The notes: a model not told the origin generated them from the letters alone. A DNA stretch of 64,000 nucleotides from Pedobacter nanyangensis (GCF_003313505.1 NZ_QMHO01000001.1:496001-560000); one strand, 5' to 3'. Shown: positions 32,695-42,424, numbered from the stretch's first letter. Program-made: numbers and translations.

Positions 32695-35364
32695 TTATTG
32701 CTTGATGATTTTTGTTGTTTCCATAACGCCGGTCCCGGTTAAGCTGATGAAATAGATGCCCTTAGGGTAAGCGGATAAATCTATCGTGATGTTGGTTGCT
32801 TTTGGGCTAATTGGTATCTGCTCGATTTTTCGTCCACTTTGCTCAAATACGTTAATTGAGCCATATCTGCTTGGAATAAATGAAACGGTTACATGCTGTA
32901 AAGTTGGATTGGGAAACGCGTGTATATTATTGCTCCCAAAGCCAAAAGTTAAATGTGCTGTTCCCAAATCTGTAGTGGTTGCATCTTGGTTCACTAACAT
33001 TAACTGATAATAATTGGTACCGTTTAACGGGGCTTTATCATAAAAAGTGTAGCTATTGTTGGCATATTGGGTGTTGGCCGCTAAAGTCCCTATTTTAGTA
33101 AAGGCAGTTTCATCTGTACGGCGGTAAATATCAAAGCTTTTTACGTTTTGCTCTGATGCGGTTTGCCATTGCAATAAGGCCAATTGATCAAACGTTTTGC
33201 TGGCTTTAAATGAAATTAGCTGTAGCGGGAGCGTACTTGGTGGTAAAGTAATTTTTTTGACAAAAATCCCTTTTGATGAGTAGGCCATAAGCAGTTCGGT
33301 TTGAGTGGTTGTTAGGCTGCTATAGGTGGTGCTTGAGGCAGATGCTGGACCTGATCCTACCAACTCCCAAGTATTTTGGTTAAACCGCTTAACGAAAGCC
33401 TTATTTTCATCGCCGGCATCACTGTAGCCAACGTATGGCATACCGTCATAAAATAGCATTTTGATATAGTTGGCCGCACCAAGCGAAAACCCGCCAGAAC
33501 CTAAGGTTTCCCAATTGGTGCCGTTAAATTTCTGGACAGTAATTTTACTGTTTGCGTTTCCATCTTGATAAGCAACGTATGGTGTGCCGTTGTGAATTGC
33601 GAGGTCAGCGTAGAGCGCCGACCCAGCTGAAAATTGCGGAGACCCAACGATTTCCCAATTGACCCCATTAAACCTTTGTACGGTTATCTTTAGGCTATTT
33701 GGTATATCGGTATAGGCAACATAGGGCACGTTGTTGTAAATGGCTATAGCCGTAAAAGCTACGGCACCTGGCGAAAAACCACTATTACCAACAAGCTCCC
33801 ATGACGTACCGTTGAATTTTTTTACGGTTGCCCTGCCTGAGTTGTTTGCGTCCCGATAAGCGACATAGGTGACCCCGTTGTGAACGGTCATGTCGTTAAA
33901 CTGGGCAGAGCTTTCAGAAAATGCGGCATTACCTACCGTTTCCCATACGGTACCATTAAATCTTTTAACAAAGCCCTTGTAGGAATCACTGGCATCACAA
34001 TAGGCCACCTGTGGCGTATTTCCGTTAAAAGCAATGCTGTTGTAAAATGCAACCCCCGCCGAAAAACCTGCCGCACCAACGTTTTCCCAGGCAGTTCCGT
34101 TGAATTTTTGTACGCTGGCTTTTCCATTGTTTGCAAGATCTTGGTAAAGTACATAGGGAACACCAGAGGCATTGCTTTCAACAGCAACGTAATCTGCCGT
34201 ACCAGCAGAAATTCCGTTGACCCCAAGCGGTTCCCAACCAACACCATTGAACTTTTTAACATAGGCTTTGTTGTAGTTGCCGTTGTCGTCATAAGCGATG
34301 TAGGGAACCCCATTGTATATAGCAAGGGAGAAATAGTTGGTCGTGCCGATAGAAATCGCTTGTTGTCCAACAATTTCCCAATTGGTTCCATTAAATTTTT
34401 GCACCGTAGGTTTGTTACTGCCATCTCGGTAGGTAACGTATGGCGTACCGTTGTGGTCTACAGCAATGGCATTTTGGGTAACGCTTGTTCCTGAAAACCC
34501 AACATTGCCAACGGGCTCCCAGCTGGAGCCATTTAGCCGCTGTACCGTAGCTTGGTTTCCATTGGAAACATCCTGATAAACTATATATGGGATATCTTGA
34601 TAGAAGGCAATGTCAGAATAATTCATTGCCCCGCCTGAAAACCCAACATTGCCAACAGTTTCCCAATGGGTTCCGTTAAACTTTTGAACGGCGGCTTTGT
34701 TGCCATTAGCGCCATCTTGATAAACAATGTAAGGCGTGCCGCTGCTGTTTACCGCAATGGCATTGAAATAGGCAACTCCCGGGGAAAAGCCAGCTGTACC
34801 TACCGTTTCCCATAAGGTGCCATTGAACTTTTGAACGGTGGCCTTACTGTTATTATAAATATCACAATAAACCACATAGGGGGTGGTGCCATCAGTACAG
34901 AGCGAAATATAGGATGCCATACCCTCTGAAAAACCAGGTGTACCTACGGGTTCCCATGAAGTACCATTGAATTTTTGTACAGTTATTTTGCTGTTGTTGG
35001 CGATATCCTGATAAGCCACATAGATTGAGCCTGAATGATCAGTGGCAGTAACAACTTGATAGGCCGCACCTGCACTGAAACCTGCCGCACCTACCGTTTC
35101 CCATTCGGTGCCGTTAAATTTTCGGGCAGTTAATTTATTGTTTTGGCTCTTGTCTTGAAAAATAAGGTGGGCAACACCGTTGGGCAATTCAAGATTGGAA
35201 TAAGCGGCTTCATCGTAGCTTGCCTGAATAAAATCACTGGGGCCTATTGCCTGCCAATTTTGTGCGTGGGTGGTAGCAGGAAAATGGAAGATGGTGAAAG
35301 CAGAGATTGCATAAAAAGAAGAAAGCGTTCTGGAGAGAGCTTTTTTGAGGCGGAATTTGAACAT
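32695..35364 (-). CDS. T9SS-exported protein with about 14 propeller-like repeats
   Basis: 889-residue surface or secreted protein. Signal about 1-34 (ending TTHAQ). Residues about 35-680 are a run of about 48-residue repeats with the core KFNGTxWExVGxxGFS and xPYVxYQD; I count 13 FNG/LNG-type units plus an initial WQAIG, 14 in all, which would suit two seven-bladed propellers. Then a fibronectin-like domain (LPLQLISFKAS ... NYYQLMLVNQD) and a T9SS sorting tail (FPNPTLQHVTV, YPKGIYFISL, TTKIIKQ). Each unit is rich in Asp/Asn, possibly calcium-binding. No enzymatic residues recognised; adhesion or glycan binding is a guess. Confidence 0.88.
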   Translation of the reverse strand: MFKFRLKKALSRTLSSFYAISAFTIFHFPATTHAQNWQAIGPSDFIQASYDEAAYSNLELPNGVAHLIFQDKSQNNKLTARKFNGTEWETVGAAGFSAGAAYQVVTATDHSGSIYVAYQDIANNSKITVQKFNGTSWEPVGTPGFSEGMASYISLCTDGTTPYVVYCDIYNNSKATVQKFNGTLWETVGTAGFSPGVAYFNAIAVNSSGTPYIVYQDGANGNKAAVQKFNGTHWETVGNVGFSGGAMNYSDIAFYQDIPYIVYQDVSNGNQATVQRLNGSSWEPVGNVGFSGTSVTQNAIAVDHNGTPYVTYRDGSNKPTVQKFNGTNWEIVGQQAISIGTTNYFSLAIYNGVPYIAYDDNGNYNKAYVKKFNGVGWEPLGVNGISAGTADYVAVESNASGVPYVLYQDLANNGKASVQKFNGTAWENVGAAGFSAGVAFYNSIAFNGNTPQVAYCDASDSYKGFVKRFNGTVWETVGNAAFSESSAQFNDMTVHNGVTYVAYRDANNSGRATVKKFNGTSWELVGNSGFSPGAVAFTAIAIYNNVPYVAYTDIPNSLKITVQRFNGVNWEIVGSPQFSAGSALYADLAIHNGTPYVAYQDGNANSKITVQKFNGTNWETLGSGGFSLGAANYIKMLFYDGMPYVGYSDAGDENKAFVKRFNQNTWELVGSGPASASSTTYSSLTTTQTELLMAYSSKGIFVKKITLPPSTLPLQLISFKASKTFDQLALLQWQTASEQNVKSFDIYRRTDETAFTKIGTLAANTQYANNSYTFYDKAPLNGTNYYQLMLVNQDATTTDLGTAHLTFGFGSNNIHAFPNPTLQHVTVSFIPSRYGSINVFEQSGRKIEQIPISPKATNITIDLSAYPKGIYFISLTGTGVMETTKIIKQ
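33350..35260 (-). repeat. tandem coding repeat, about 144-base unit
   Basis: The repeat protein above is encoded by about 13 diverged tandem units averaging 144 bases, readable from recurrent stretches such as CCCATGAAGTACCATTGAA-like blocks. Units differ enough to suggest old duplication rather than recent expansion. Confidence 0.75.
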
Positions 35365-35478
35365 GGCGTTTTTTTGGCAAAAGTAGCAAATACCCTAAAA
35401 TCAACCAATAGTGGTTTGAATAATGCCGCCAGAAATATGAATAAAGATTGTTTTATGGGTTTGTGAGCCATGCTCGGG

Positions 35479-35841
35479 CTATTTCCCAATCATGGCAACC
35501 ACAATTTCTTCCAATTGGTCAATATCAAAGGGCTTGGCCAAATAGCTTTCTGCGCCGGCAGTTTCGGCCAGCGTTTTGATGTCGTTATTTGCCGAGAAAT
35601 AAATCACCGGAATATCTTTGTACAAAGGATGCCTTTTAAGCTCCTGGGTGGCCTCTATGCCGCCCACATCGGGCAGCCAGTTGTCCATTAGGATCACGTC
35701 AGGCTGGTAGCCCGCAATTTGATCAATAATGTGGTTTGAGGTAGATGAGGTTTTAGTTTCATATCCCGCCCCTTCTAAAATAAGGGTGCAAAGTTCCAAA
35801 ATGTCTTTGTTGTCATCAAAAATGAAAACCTTTTTGCTCAT
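35479..35841 (-). CDS. single-domain response regulator
   Basis: 120-residue CheY-like receiver with no output domain. Phosphorylation site D53 in VILMDNWLPD, acidic pair D9-D10, and conserved K103 in LAKPFD. Last gene of a six-gene signalling operon, three bases after cheB. It probably relays or quenches phosphate from the kinases encoded upstream. It carries the unusual DNWLPDVGG rather than D-x-x-M-P after the phospho-site. Confidence 0.92.
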   Translation of the reverse strand: MSKKVFIFDDNKDILELCTLILEGAGYETKTSSTSNHIIDQIAGYQPDVILMDNWLPDVGGIEATQELKRHPLYKDIPVIYFSANNDIKTLAETAGAESYLAKPFDIDQLEEIVVAMIGK

Positions 35842-35844
35842 CTT

Positions 35845-36411
35845 TTAATAATTTAGAGAATTGATATAATTGGCCATTTCTTCGATTTTTAGTATGGCAG
35901 AAACGTTGGCTCTTAAAATAGCTTGCTCGGGCATGTAAGTGACCTGTGCCGACTCGGGGTCCTGGACCAGCGTAATCCCGCCATTTTTTTTGGCGGAGAT
36001 CAGCCCATTCACGCCATCAGCATTGGAGCCCGAAAGCAATAGGCAAACCAATTGGTTTCCGTAAGCATCGGCTGCCGTTTGAAAGGTAACGTCAATGGAG
36101 GGCCTAGAGTAATTGATCTTCTCCGAATAATCCAAGGAGAAGGTAAGGTCTTTTTCGATAAGCAGATGATAGTCTGACGGGGCGATGTACACATAGCCCT
36201 GATTGATTTTCTCTTTTTCGTCGGCCTCTTTTACTTTCAGCTTGGTACGATAAGAAAGAAGGTCACTGAGCAAAGAATCCGTGCCCTGTTTGCGATGCAC
36301 AATAATAATAATCGGGAAATCGATTTTGGGGCTTATCTCGGGCAATATCTTTAAAAGTACGTCCAAGCTACCTGCGGAACCCCCTATCACCAATGCAGCG
36401 GCCCTTTTCAT
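35845..36411 (-). CDS. CheB-type methylesterase, without receiver domain
   Basis: Protein-glutamate methylesterase/glutamine deamidase catalytic domain, 188 residues. Catalytic triad by motif: S12 in IGGSAGS, H39 in IIVHRKQG, D132 in LLSGSNADG. The N-terminal receiver domain of chemotaxis CheB is absent, so it is not controlled by phosphorylation of its own receiver; neighbouring free receivers may do that. Overlaps cheR by four bases. Its partner substrate should be a protein methylated by that CheR. Confidence 0.93.
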   Translation of the reverse strand: MKRAAALVIGGSAGSLDVLLKILPEISPKIDFPIIIIVHRKQGTDSLLSDLLSYRTKLKVKEADEKEKINQGYVYIAPSDYHLLIEKDLTFSLDYSEKINYSRPSIDVTFQTAADAYGNQLVCLLLSGSNADGVNGLISAKKNGGITLVQDPESAQVTYMPEQAILRANVSAILKIEEMANYINSLNY

Positions 36412-37235
36412 GTTTTAGTTTTCCTCCAAATTTTTTCAGGCCCTACTTTATTATAGTTTGATGATATGGGCGAGAAATCAATGGTTTCTTTGCTGCCCAG
36501 CGCCAAATAGCCCAAATTTTCAAGGCTTTGGTCAAACAGCTGTAGCACGCGAAACTGCAGCGGCCTATCAAAATAGATAAGTACGTTACGGCACAAAACC
36601 AACTGGAATTCGTTAAATGACCTATCGGAAACCAGATTGTGTGTAGAAAAGATCATTTTTCGCTTCAGGTCCTCGTCAAATTTGGCCAAACTGTAGTTGG
36701 CCGTGTAATAGGAAGAGAAATCCTTAATTCCACCAGAGGCGATGTAGTTTTCAGAATAACTTTTCATTTGGCTAAGCGGAAACATGCCGTTGGATGCTTT
36801 TTCCAACACTGTTGGGTTGATATCCGTAGCATAGATCAATGATTTTTGCAACATATTGAGCTCTTTCAGCAGAATTGCGATAGAGTAAGCCTCCTCGCCA
36901 GTGGAACATCCGGCCAGCCAAATCCTGATGAAAGGGTAGGTGTTTAAATTTGGGAGTATTTTTTGCCGTAACAAATGATAAAAGGACGGGTCGCGGAACA
37001 TTTCGGTTACGTTAACCGTTACACCTTCTACAAAGTGCTTGAAATATACCTCGTCATTCAGGGTCTTGTATCTAAATTCTGCAAAGCTCACGTGCTTGTC
37101 CAGGCTGTACAATCGGGATAAACGCCTTTTAAGCGATGCCCTGGAATAGCCCGTAAAATCGTAGCCATGATGCTCCAGCACATCATTGATGAGGATTTCC
37201 ACTTGTTCGTCAGATATGATCCCGGACTGAGGCAC
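36408..37235 (-). CDS. CheR-type protein-glutamate methyltransferase
   Basis: S-adenosylmethionine-dependent methyltransferase modifying glutamates. N-terminal CheR domain (about 5-65) and the catalytic domain with NVTEMFRD, the SAM loop LAGCSTGEEAYS, YATDINPTVLEKA and LVLCRNVLIYFD, all characteristic. 275 residues. No methyl-accepting chemotaxis protein, CheA or CheW is in the window. Overlaps both neighbours (1 and 4 bases), so it is translated with the receiver upstream and CheB downstream. Confidence 0.95.
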   Translation of the reverse strand: MPQSGIISDEQVEILINDVLEHHGYDFTGYSRASLKRRLSRLYSLDKHVSFAEFRYKTLNDEVYFKHFVEGVTVNVTEMFRDPSFYHLLRQKILPNLNTYPFIRIWLAGCSTGEEAYSIAILLKELNMLQKSLIYATDINPTVLEKASNGMFPLSQMKSYSENYIASGGIKDFSSYYTANYSLAKFDEDLKRKMIFSTHNLVSDRSFNEFQLVLCRNVLIYFDRPLQFRVLQLFDQSLENLGYLALGSKETIDFSPISSNYNKVGPEKIWRKTKT

Positions 37236-37609
37236 TATAGGTGTTGGTTTATGAGTTTAATTAATTCGTCAACATTTACTGGTTTTGAAATATAGCCTGC
37301 CGCCCCCGCTTGCAGGCACCTTTCCCTGTCGCCAAGCATGGCCTGTGCAGTAACTGCAATTGCCGGAACGTTTTTCAGTTGTTCATCTTTCCGCATTTTA
37401 ACCAGGGTCTGGTAGCCGTCCATGTCTGGCATCATCATATCTAGCAATACCACGCCCACATTTCCATCTTTTTTGATTAGCTCTAATCCCTCTTCGGCAT
37501 TATTGGCGGCTAGGCAAACATACTTTTTAGCAGTTAAAACAGCTTTTAGTGCAAAAATGTTTCTGCTGTCATCGTCAATAATTAAAATTTTCTTCTCTGT
37601 GCTCTGCAT
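37235..37609 (-). CDS. single-domain response regulator
   Basis: 124-residue receiver: acidic D12-D13-D14, phosphorylation site D57 in VVLLDMMMPDMDGYQ, and lysine in YISKPVNVDE. It closely resembles the last receiver of the hybrid kinase encoded just upstream (10-base gap), suggesting duplication within the operon. Overlaps the cheR start by one base. Confidence 0.94.
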   Translation of the reverse strand: MQSTEKKILIIDDDSRNIFALKAVLTAKKYVCLAANNAEEGLELIKKDGNVGVVLLDMMMPDMDGYQTLVKMRKDEQLKNVPAIAVTAQAMLGDRERCLQAGAAGYISKPVNVDELIKLINQHL

Positions 37610-37619
37610 ATATTAGTGC

Positions 37620-40600
37620 TTAATTAGACTTGTCGTAAAGCCAAACCCTCAATAATGAAATCAGCTGATCTATATCCACGGGTTTGGAGATATAATCAGA
37701 TGCACCTGCAGCGATACATTTTTCTCGGTCTCCCATCATTGCTTTTGCGGTTACGGCTAAAATTGGAAGGTTTTTATAGGCCGCCATTGCCCTAATTTGC
37801 TTGGTCGTTTCGTAACCGTCCAGCTCGGGCATCATCATGTCCATCAGTACTACGTCAATTTTTGGATTGGCCTTGATGGTGGCCAGGGCCTCCCTGCCGT
37901 CTGTTGCCGGAAGTACCTTCATTTTATGCGGTTCCAAGGCTTTGGTTAACGAAAAAATGTTTCGTACGTCATCATCGGCAATAAGGACTACTTTGTCTTT
38001 GAGCACATCGCTAACGTTTTGCAGTGTTTCGCTTTTAACTTCTTTATTTTTATGCCCTTTTTCTTCCACTAAATGAAGAAACAGTGCTGCTTCGTCTAAA
38101 ATTCGTTGGTAAGAGTGGGCGGTTTTTACCACAATGGAATCTGCATACTGCTTAATCCTGTTCTCTTCGCCTTTTGACAGATTTTTACCCGTAAAGATGA
38201 TGATGGGCAGGTTTTCCAGTCCTTCGCTCTTTTTGATGGTTTCCAACGTTTCGTAAGCATTTTTGTCGGGGATGCCCATGTCTAAAATCACACAGTCCAC
38301 TTCTTTTTGGTGCAGGGCCTCAATACTGTCGCTGATGTTTGAGGCCACAATGGTTTGCAAGCTGGCCGAACTTAGGAACTGGCTCAGCGCTAGGGCATGT
38401 TGCTGATTTTCTTCAACAATAAGGACTTTTTTGGGGTTTTTGCTAAGTGCAAGCTCCAGTTTTTCAAAAATCTGTTTCATGTGCTCCAGGGCAAAAGGCT
38501 TATTGATAAAGTCTACGGCGCCTTTTTGCAAGCTTTGTCTTTTTGCCGAAAGCGAAGACATGATGTGCACCGGAATTGGCCGGGTTACGGGGTTAGACTT
38601 GAGCTCGTCCATCACTTGCCAACCATCTTTAACAGGAAGTTGGATATCAAGCAAAATGGCCAAAGGTTTGTATTTTTGTGCCATTTCTATGCCCACATCG
38701 CCGCGTACCGCAACTAACCCCTTATAGTTGCGCTTTCTGGTGAAATCCAGTAATGTTTTGGCGAAAAAAGTATCATCTTCTATAATAAGGATTACTTTGT
38801 CCTGCGGGCCTAGGGTGTGCCTATCGTCTTCTACCTCTTCGGGTATTTTGGCAACTACAAACCGCTCTTCTTCCCGTTGTTGCTCAACTTTTTCCTCTGC
38901 CGCTTTTTCTTCTTCCTGTAAATCGGCAAACAGGGCGCCTGCTCTTTCGCTAAAGTGCGCTGGAATAATCAGGGTAAAGGTACTGCCTTCATGCTCCTTG
39001 CTTTCCAGCTTAATGTTACCGCCCAACAAATGGGCCAGTTGTTTACTGATGGACAGGCCTAAACCAGTACCGCCAAACTTGCGGCGCGTGGATCCATCTG
39101 CTTGCTGGAAAGCCTCAAACACAAGCCCTTGTTTGGCTTTTGGAATGCCAATGCCGGTGTCGGTAACCGCAAAGGTAAGGGCCTGCTCCTTGCTAAGATA
39201 TCCAATGGAAAAGCTTACTTTTCCTTTTGAAGTAAATTTGAAGGCATTGGACAAAAGATTCTTTAAAATTTGGGATAAACGCATCCGATCTGTAGTAAAC
39301 GTGCTCGGAACGTCATCAGAAACTCCAATAACCAAATCCAGGCGCTTGTCTTTGGCAATTGGCATAAATAGCGACCTGATATCGGCCGTAACTTCGTCAA
39401 CCCTAACTTCATTAATCTCCAGCTCCATTTTGCCGGCCTCTATCTTCGAAAGGTCCAAAATCTCGTCAATCAAGCTTAACAAGCCTTGGCCAGAGCTTTG
39501 GATTACGGCCGCATATTCTGTGTATTCTTTTTCCAGCTGTTCGCTTTCTGCCATTAGTTTAGACAACAGCAAAATGGAGTTTAAAGGCGTGCGGAGTTCA
39601 TGCGACATGTTGGCCAAAAACTCAGATTTGTAACGCGTGCTTTGTTCCAGCTGCTCGGCTTTTTGCTTGATTTCCAGGTTTCTTTCCAAAATCAACTGGT
39701 TGCGTTCTTCCAGTAAGCTGCTCCTTTCTTCAAGCTCTTGGTTGCTCTGTAGGAGCTCTTCCTGTTGTACCCTCAATTCTTCTTCTGAAGCTTGTATTTT
39801 TTGGGTTTGCGCTTCCAGTTCTGAGTTTAAGGCCTCCAGCTCGCTATGTTGGGCTTGCAGTTCTTCGGCTTGCGATTGGGTTTCTTCCAAGAAATCCTGT
39901 AGTTTCTTTTTGCTCTGGGCTGCATTAATGGCAATGCCAATGTTTAACGAAATGCTGTTCATAAAATCCAACTTCCGCTGCGGATAGGCATTAACGGTGG
40001 CCAGTTCAATCACCCCCATGGCTAATCCGTTTCTGATGATTGGGAAAGCAACTACGCAGGTAGGTTTGGTTTCGCCTGTGGCATAGCTGATGGTGGCCTC
40101 CTGATTGGGTACTTTTTCGAGGAGGATTAATTTTTCAGACTGGAAAGCCTGTCCAACCAAGCCCTCGCCAATGGCGATTTTTTTCCGTTGCAGTTGCGAA
40201 TTTAAAGCATACCCATTAACGAGATGTAGCTCCTGGTCTTCTTCCAAAAGATAAAAGGCGCCCACAAAACTTTTGGTATGCGCAACTACCGCTTCCAAAA
40301 TATCTTTGGTAAGTAAATGGACTTCTTTGTCGCCTACCATTTTGTCGTTCAGCAAGGCAATTCCCGTTTGCATCCAGTCCCTGTCTTCTAGCTGTGTAAA
40401 AGAGAATTGGAGTGACTCGGCCATACTATTAAGGGAGGTAGACAGCACGCCAAGCCCATCTTTGGAAGTTTCGTGAAGCCTAACCTTGTAGTTGCCGCTG
40501 GATATTTGATGGGCAATGCTCTTGATGGTATCTATACGTTTGGCGGTATCTTCGTTAATGTGCTGTAGCTGCTGGAAAAGGGCTACACGTTCGTTAAATT

Positions 40601-41210
40601 CGGAACTTACTTTTTGATAGAAGAAAACAGTGCTAAGAATGGAAAGTATGGCCGCAATTACGATCAGGATAGGAGAAAATCCCGCCAGGGCATTCATTTC
40701 TTTAGTTTTTGCGGTTAAAGAGTTTTTTTCTTCAACCTTAATTTCCCGGATAATTCTTCGGGCATTGTCCATATAAACTTTGCCTTGTAAGAGGGCGGCT
40801 TCAAGAACTGTTCCTTTATTTCGTTTGGTTTGAATGGTGCTTATCAAGATTGCCATCCTTTTTTCAATCACCTCCCTTAGCTCTTTGAGTTTTTGTTGTT
40901 CGTAGGCATTGTCCTTGGTGGCCGCAGTTACCTTCGAAAAAAGTGAGTCTGTCCTTCTTTCGCTGTTGTTGTAGGGCTCTAAGAAACTTGTGTTTCCAGT
41001 AAGCAAAAAGCCTCTTTGTCCGGTTTCGGCATCTTTCAACGCCGAAACGATATTGTCTACATCGTTGATGATGGTGTTGCTTTCAACGACCAGGTCGGCA
41101 CTTTTGATCAAGTTTTGGATACTGATATAAGATGCGGTGGAACTGATGATCAACAATATCAGCGATATTCCTAAACCAATGCGCAGGTTAGTTTTTAGGG
41201 ATAGTTTCAT
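37620..41210 (-). CDS. hybrid histidine kinase CHASE3-HAMP-GAF-HisKA-REC x3
   Basis: 1196-residue membrane sensor. Order: transmembrane helix 10-30, CHASE3-like periplasmic region 31-175 (DAETGQRGFLLTGN), second helix about 178-198, HAMP-like region 225-270, GAF domain about 280-430, a long Glu/Gln-rich coiled coil 436-525, HisKA with H537 in MSHELRTPLN, ATPase domain about 640-765, then three receivers (about 815-930, 945-1065, 1080-1190) with phospho-aspartates in LLDIQLP, ILDMGIP and LMDMMMP contexts. The third receiver resembles the free receiver at 37235. Second gene of the operon. Confidence 0.94.
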   Translation of the reverse strand: MKLSLKTNLRIGLGISLILLIISSTASYISIQNLIKSADLVVESNTIINDVDNIVSALKDAETGQRGFLLTGNTSFLEPYNNSERRTDSLFSKVTAATKDNAYEQQKLKELREVIEKRMAILISTIQTKRNKGTVLEAALLQGKVYMDNARRIIREIKVEEKNSLTAKTKEMNALAGFSPILIVIAAILSILSTVFFYQKVSSEFNERVALFQQLQHINEDTAKRIDTIKSIAHQISSGNYKVRLHETSKDGLGVLSTSLNSMAESLQFSFTQLEDRDWMQTGIALLNDKMVGDKEVHLLTKDILEAVVAHTKSFVGAFYLLEEDQELHLVNGYALNSQLQRKKIAIGEGLVGQAFQSEKLILLEKVPNQEATISYATGETKPTCVVAFPIIRNGLAMGVIELATVNAYPQRKLDFMNSISLNIGIAINAAQSKKKLQDFLEETQSQAEELQAQHSELEALNSELEAQTQKIQASEEELRVQQEELLQSNQELEERSSLLEERNQLILERNLEIKQKAEQLEQSTRYKSEFLANMSHELRTPLNSILLLSKLMAESEQLEKEYTEYAAVIQSSGQGLLSLIDEILDLSKIEAGKMELEINEVRVDEVTADIRSLFMPIAKDKRLDLVIGVSDDVPSTFTTDRMRLSQILKNLLSNAFKFTSKGKVSFSIGYLSKEQALTFAVTDTGIGIPKAKQGLVFEAFQQADGSTRRKFGGTGLGLSISKQLAHLLGGNIKLESKEHEGSTFTLIIPAHFSERAGALFADLQEEEKAAEEKVEQQREEERFVVAKIPEEVEDDRHTLGPQDKVILIIEDDTFFAKTLLDFTRKRNYKGLVAVRGDVGIEMAQKYKPLAILLDIQLPVKDGWQVMDELKSNPVTRPIPVHIMSSLSAKRQSLQKGAVDFINKPFALEHMKQIFEKLELALSKNPKKVLIVEENQQHALALSQFLSSASLQTIVASNISDSIEALHQKEVDCVILDMGIPDKNAYETLETIKKSEGLENLPIIIFTGKNLSKGEENRIKQYADSIVVKTAHSYQRILDEAALFLHLVEEKGHKNKEVKSETLQNVSDVLKDKVVLIADDDVRNIFSLTKALEPHKMKVLPATDGREALATIKANPKIDVVLMDMMMPELDGYETTKQIRAMAAYKNLPILAVTAKAMMGDREKCIAAGASDYISKPVDIDQLISLLRVWLYDKSN

Positions 41211-41227
41211 CTACAATAAATTAAACG

Positions 41228-42352
41228 TTAAACGTCGGTCATTAACTGGTCAATAGGAATGGTAAAATAAAATTCGGAGCCTTCGCCGTAAACAGAATTT
41301 ACGTTAATTTGGCCGCCGTGACGCTTGATGATTTCCGAGGAAATATACAGGCCTATGCCTAGCCCTTGGAAACGGTGAGAGGTTTCTTCTACACGATAAA
41401 ACTTTTCAAAAACTCTTTTTAATTGTTCCGGCTGCATGCCAATGCCAAAATCCTTAACACCAATGTATAGCTCATTGTTTTGTAGGCGTACATTTAGCAA
41501 TACTTCGTTGGTGCCGGGCGAGTATTTGATGGCGTTGGTTAAAAAGTTGACGATGACCTGCTCGATACGCATTTCATCGCCAAAAACCTTAACCTTAACT
41601 TGGCCTTTTTTGGTAATTTTAAAGTCGGGGGCTGATTGGTGCATCACTTCAACGATATTGTCCAGCAAGGTGTCCATGTCAAAGTATTGCTTGTTGAACT
41701 TGAGTTTGCCGCTTTCGATTTTTGAGATATCGAGCAGGTCGGCAATTAGCCCGTTTAATTTTTCCAATTGTATTTGGGCTTTGGATAAATGGCTTTTCAC
41801 CAAGTCGATATCGCCCTTGGCTAAGCCCCTTTCTAGCAGTTGGATATAGCCTTTTACACTGGTTAGCGGTGTTTTAAGTTCATGGCTGGCAATGCTGATG
41901 AACTCATCTTTTTTAAGCTCGGCTTCTTTCCTAAATTCAATCTCTTCCAAAAGTGCTTTTTGTACTTCGCCCAACTTGCGGTTTTGCTCGTAAATGCGAT
42001 AAAAGGTTTTGATTTTAAGCAGGAGGATATTGATGTCGACCGGCTTGGTGATGTAATCTAAGCCGCCGGAAGAATAGCCTTTGGCGATGAAGCGAAACTC
42101 GGTGTTTGCCGCGGAAAGGAAAATAATGGCGGTTTCTTTGGCCTTGCTGTATCCAGAAATAACTTCGGCCACCTCAAATCCATCCATTTCTGGCATTTGT
42201 ACGTCCAAGATAATAAGTACATAGGAGTTTTTAAGCACTTTTTTAAGTGCTTCTTCACCCGAGTTGGCGGTATCTACTTCAAAACCATGTTTTTCGAGAA
42301 CGTTTTTCAAAGAGATGAGGTTCTCTGGAGTATCGTCAACAAGTAAGATCAT
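41228..42352 (-). CDS. receiver-histidine kinase (REC-HisKA-HATPase)
   Basis: 374-residue soluble kinase with a receiver in front: D50 in IILDVQMPEMDG, a linker helix, HisKA with H156 in SIASHELKTPL, and an ATPase domain with NAIKYSPG, KDFGIGM and GLGIGLYI motifs. The start at 42352 is chosen as it begins directly with the receiver strand MILLVDD; an upstream in-frame start at 42397 would add 15 residues. First gene of the signalling operon, 17 bases before the hybrid kinase. Confidence 0.93.
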   Translation of the reverse strand: MILLVDDTPENLISLKNVLEKHGFEVDTANSGEEALKKVLKNSYVLIILDVQMPEMDGFEVAEVISGYSKAKETAIIFLSAANTEFRFIAKGYSSGGLDYITKPVDINILLLKIKTFYRIYEQNRKLGEVQKALLEEIEFRKEAELKKDEFISIASHELKTPLTSVKGYIQLLERGLAKGDIDLVKSHLSKAQIQLEKLNGLIADLLDISKIESGKLKFNKQYFDMDTLLDNIVEVMHQSAPDFKITKKGQVKVKVFGDEMRIEQVIVNFLTNAIKYSPGTNEVLLNVRLQNNELYIGVKDFGIGMQPEQLKRVFEKFYRVEETSHRFQGLGIGLYISSEIIKRHGGQINVNSVYGEGSEFYFTIPIDQLMTDV

Positions 42353-42424
42353 TTTCAAATGTAGTAAAAAATGAACGGATATGACTTTCTGCAACAACTT
42401 CCTGTTGTAAAAGTCTTGTTCCCT

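Noticed and set aside
33880-34494. 204-codon plus-strand frame inside the repeat protein gene
   Set aside because: It is the mirror of a repetitive coding sequence on the other strand; repeats keep stops away in several frames. No start signal or recognisable domain.
35479-37609. Chemotaxis cluster
   Set aside because: CheR and CheB are present, but there is no MCP, CheA, CheW or motility gene, and CheB has no receiver domain.
38728-39633. 301-codon plus-strand frame opposite the hybrid kinase
   Set aside because: Translation is rich in Ser/Leu/Cys without any domain; the kinase on the minus strand is unambiguous.
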